A DNA stretch of 6,181 bases. It comes from an uncultured Roseburia sp. (GTDB lineage: Bacteria > Bacillota > Clostridia > Lachnospirales > Lachnospiraceae). The notes below the pieces were generated by a model. That model was given only the letters and a program-made list of their open reading frames with translations, was not told the DNA's origin and made no database searches. Positions 5,831 to 6,181 of the stretch are shown here, piece by piece. The position numbers and the translations under genes were made by a program. Within the stretch, counting starts at the first letter, position 1. Every line of letters begins with the position of its first letter. The DNA lies in assembly GCA_946055175.1 (NCBI GenBank), contig CAMGET010000090.1, positions 1 to 6,181 on the forward strand. Direction: 5' to 3'.

Positions 5831-6181
5831 TTATCCTTCCTGATTTAAAACATTTTTTAAGTCTTTAATAAGCTTTGTAATTCGTTCATTTTCCATCTTC
5901 ATACTGACCTGATTAACAACCATACGTGCAGACAACGGACATACCTCTTCTAATACGATTAGTCCATTTTCGCGCAGTGTAGAGCCTGTTTCAACAATAT
6001 CGCAGATAACCTCGGATAAACCAACAATTGGAGCCAGTTCAATGGAACCGTTTAATTTAATGATTTCTACTGTCTGATGCTTTTTATTGTAGAAATAATC
6101 CTTCGCGATATTGGGGTATTTGGTTGCGACACGAATCAATTCATGATGCTGCAGTAATTCTTTTGCTTCAGCCGGTCCGCA
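5831..6181 (-). CDS. hisG: ATP phosphoribosyltransferase (HisG), short form, C-terminal 116 residues (5' part outside window)
   Basis: The frame is open to the window edge, so the gene start is missing. A TTG at 6139 encodes an internal Leu, not the start, since the frame continues upstream with CGPAEAKELLQHHE. HisG joins ATP and PRPP, the first committed step of histidine synthesis. Visible motifs are LIRVATKYPNIAKDYF (fragment 15-30), the IIKLNGSIELAPIVGLSEV segment, and the PRPP-binding loop DIVETGSTLRENGL (61-74). The protein ends in NERITKLIKDLKNVLNQEG, where short-form HisG proteins end. The C-terminal ACT-like domain of long HisG, which carries histidine feedback control, is absent. 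Short HisG works as a hetero-octamer with HisZ, so a hisZ gene is expected, most often just upstream. The hisD ribosome site overlaps its last codons. Confidence 0.96.
   Translation of the reverse strand, partial: CGPAEAKELLQHHELIRVATKYPNIAKDYFYNKKHQTVEIIKLNGSIELAPIVGLSEVICDIVETGSTLRENGLIVLEEVCPLSARMVVNQVSMKMENERITKLIKDLKNVLNQEG

Noticed and set aside
6137..6139. TTG at 6139 as the start of hisG
   Set aside because: The frame continues upstream to the window edge, and this codon lies inside the catalytic domain, so it is an internal Leu of a partial gene.
1..6181. CRISPR arrays, insertion sequences, tRNA or rRNA genes, T-box or his leader
   Set aside because: No spaced direct repeats, transposase motifs or RNA-gene signatures seen; any his leader would lie upstream of hisG, outside the window.

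Overview
The window is about 6.2 kb of low-to-moderate GC DNA in which every supported gene lies on the minus strand, so transcription runs from high to low coordinates. Protein sequences and gene fusions suggest an anaerobic Firmicute of the class Clostridia, most likely Lachnospiraceae. The pointers are strong AGGAGG-type ribosome binding sites, a short-form HisG, a fused HisI-HisE enzyme with an extra N-terminal domain, and a radical SAM/DUF2344 gene pair. This placement is inference from pattern recognition, not a search.

Right two-thirds (6181 down to 2571): the distal part of a histidine biosynthesis operon, in the order hisG (3' part only), hisD, hisB, hisIE. Gaps are 4, 37 and 42 nt, which fits one transcript. 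HisG makes phosphoribosyl-ATP. HisIE removes pyrophosphate and opens the ring (steps 2 and 3). HisB dehydrates imidazoleglycerol phosphate. HisD performs the final two oxidations. No hisH, hisA, hisF or hisC lies between these genes, so they must be elsewhere if the pathway is complete. HisG ends without the C-terminal regulatory domain of the long form, which predicts a HisZ partner, probably upstream of the window. The most notable element is the roughly 225-residue N-terminal domain of HisIE. It aligns from its first residue with the HisF barrel, but has Tyr where HisF has its catalytic Asp11 and is shortened in the middle.

Boundary (2571 to 2480): a near-perfect 17-bp AT-rich hairpin 35 nt after hisIE looks like the operon terminator. 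A candidate sigma-A promoter overlaps it, so a transcript started there would carry only part of the hairpin. It would feed the second gene group.

Left part (2479 to 1): a small single-pass membrane protein of unknown family, a complete radical SAM protein of the B12-binding-like TIGR03960 type, and the first 100 codons of a DUF2344 (TIGR03936) protein. The last two overlap by 17 nt and are probably translationally coupled. Both families are widespread and usually adjacent, often near ribonuclease G and ribosomal protein genes, but I know of no established function for them.

I found no RNA gene, mobile element, CRISPR array or phage gene. No intergenic gap exceeds 300 bases; the largest is the 91-nt terminator/promoter gap.
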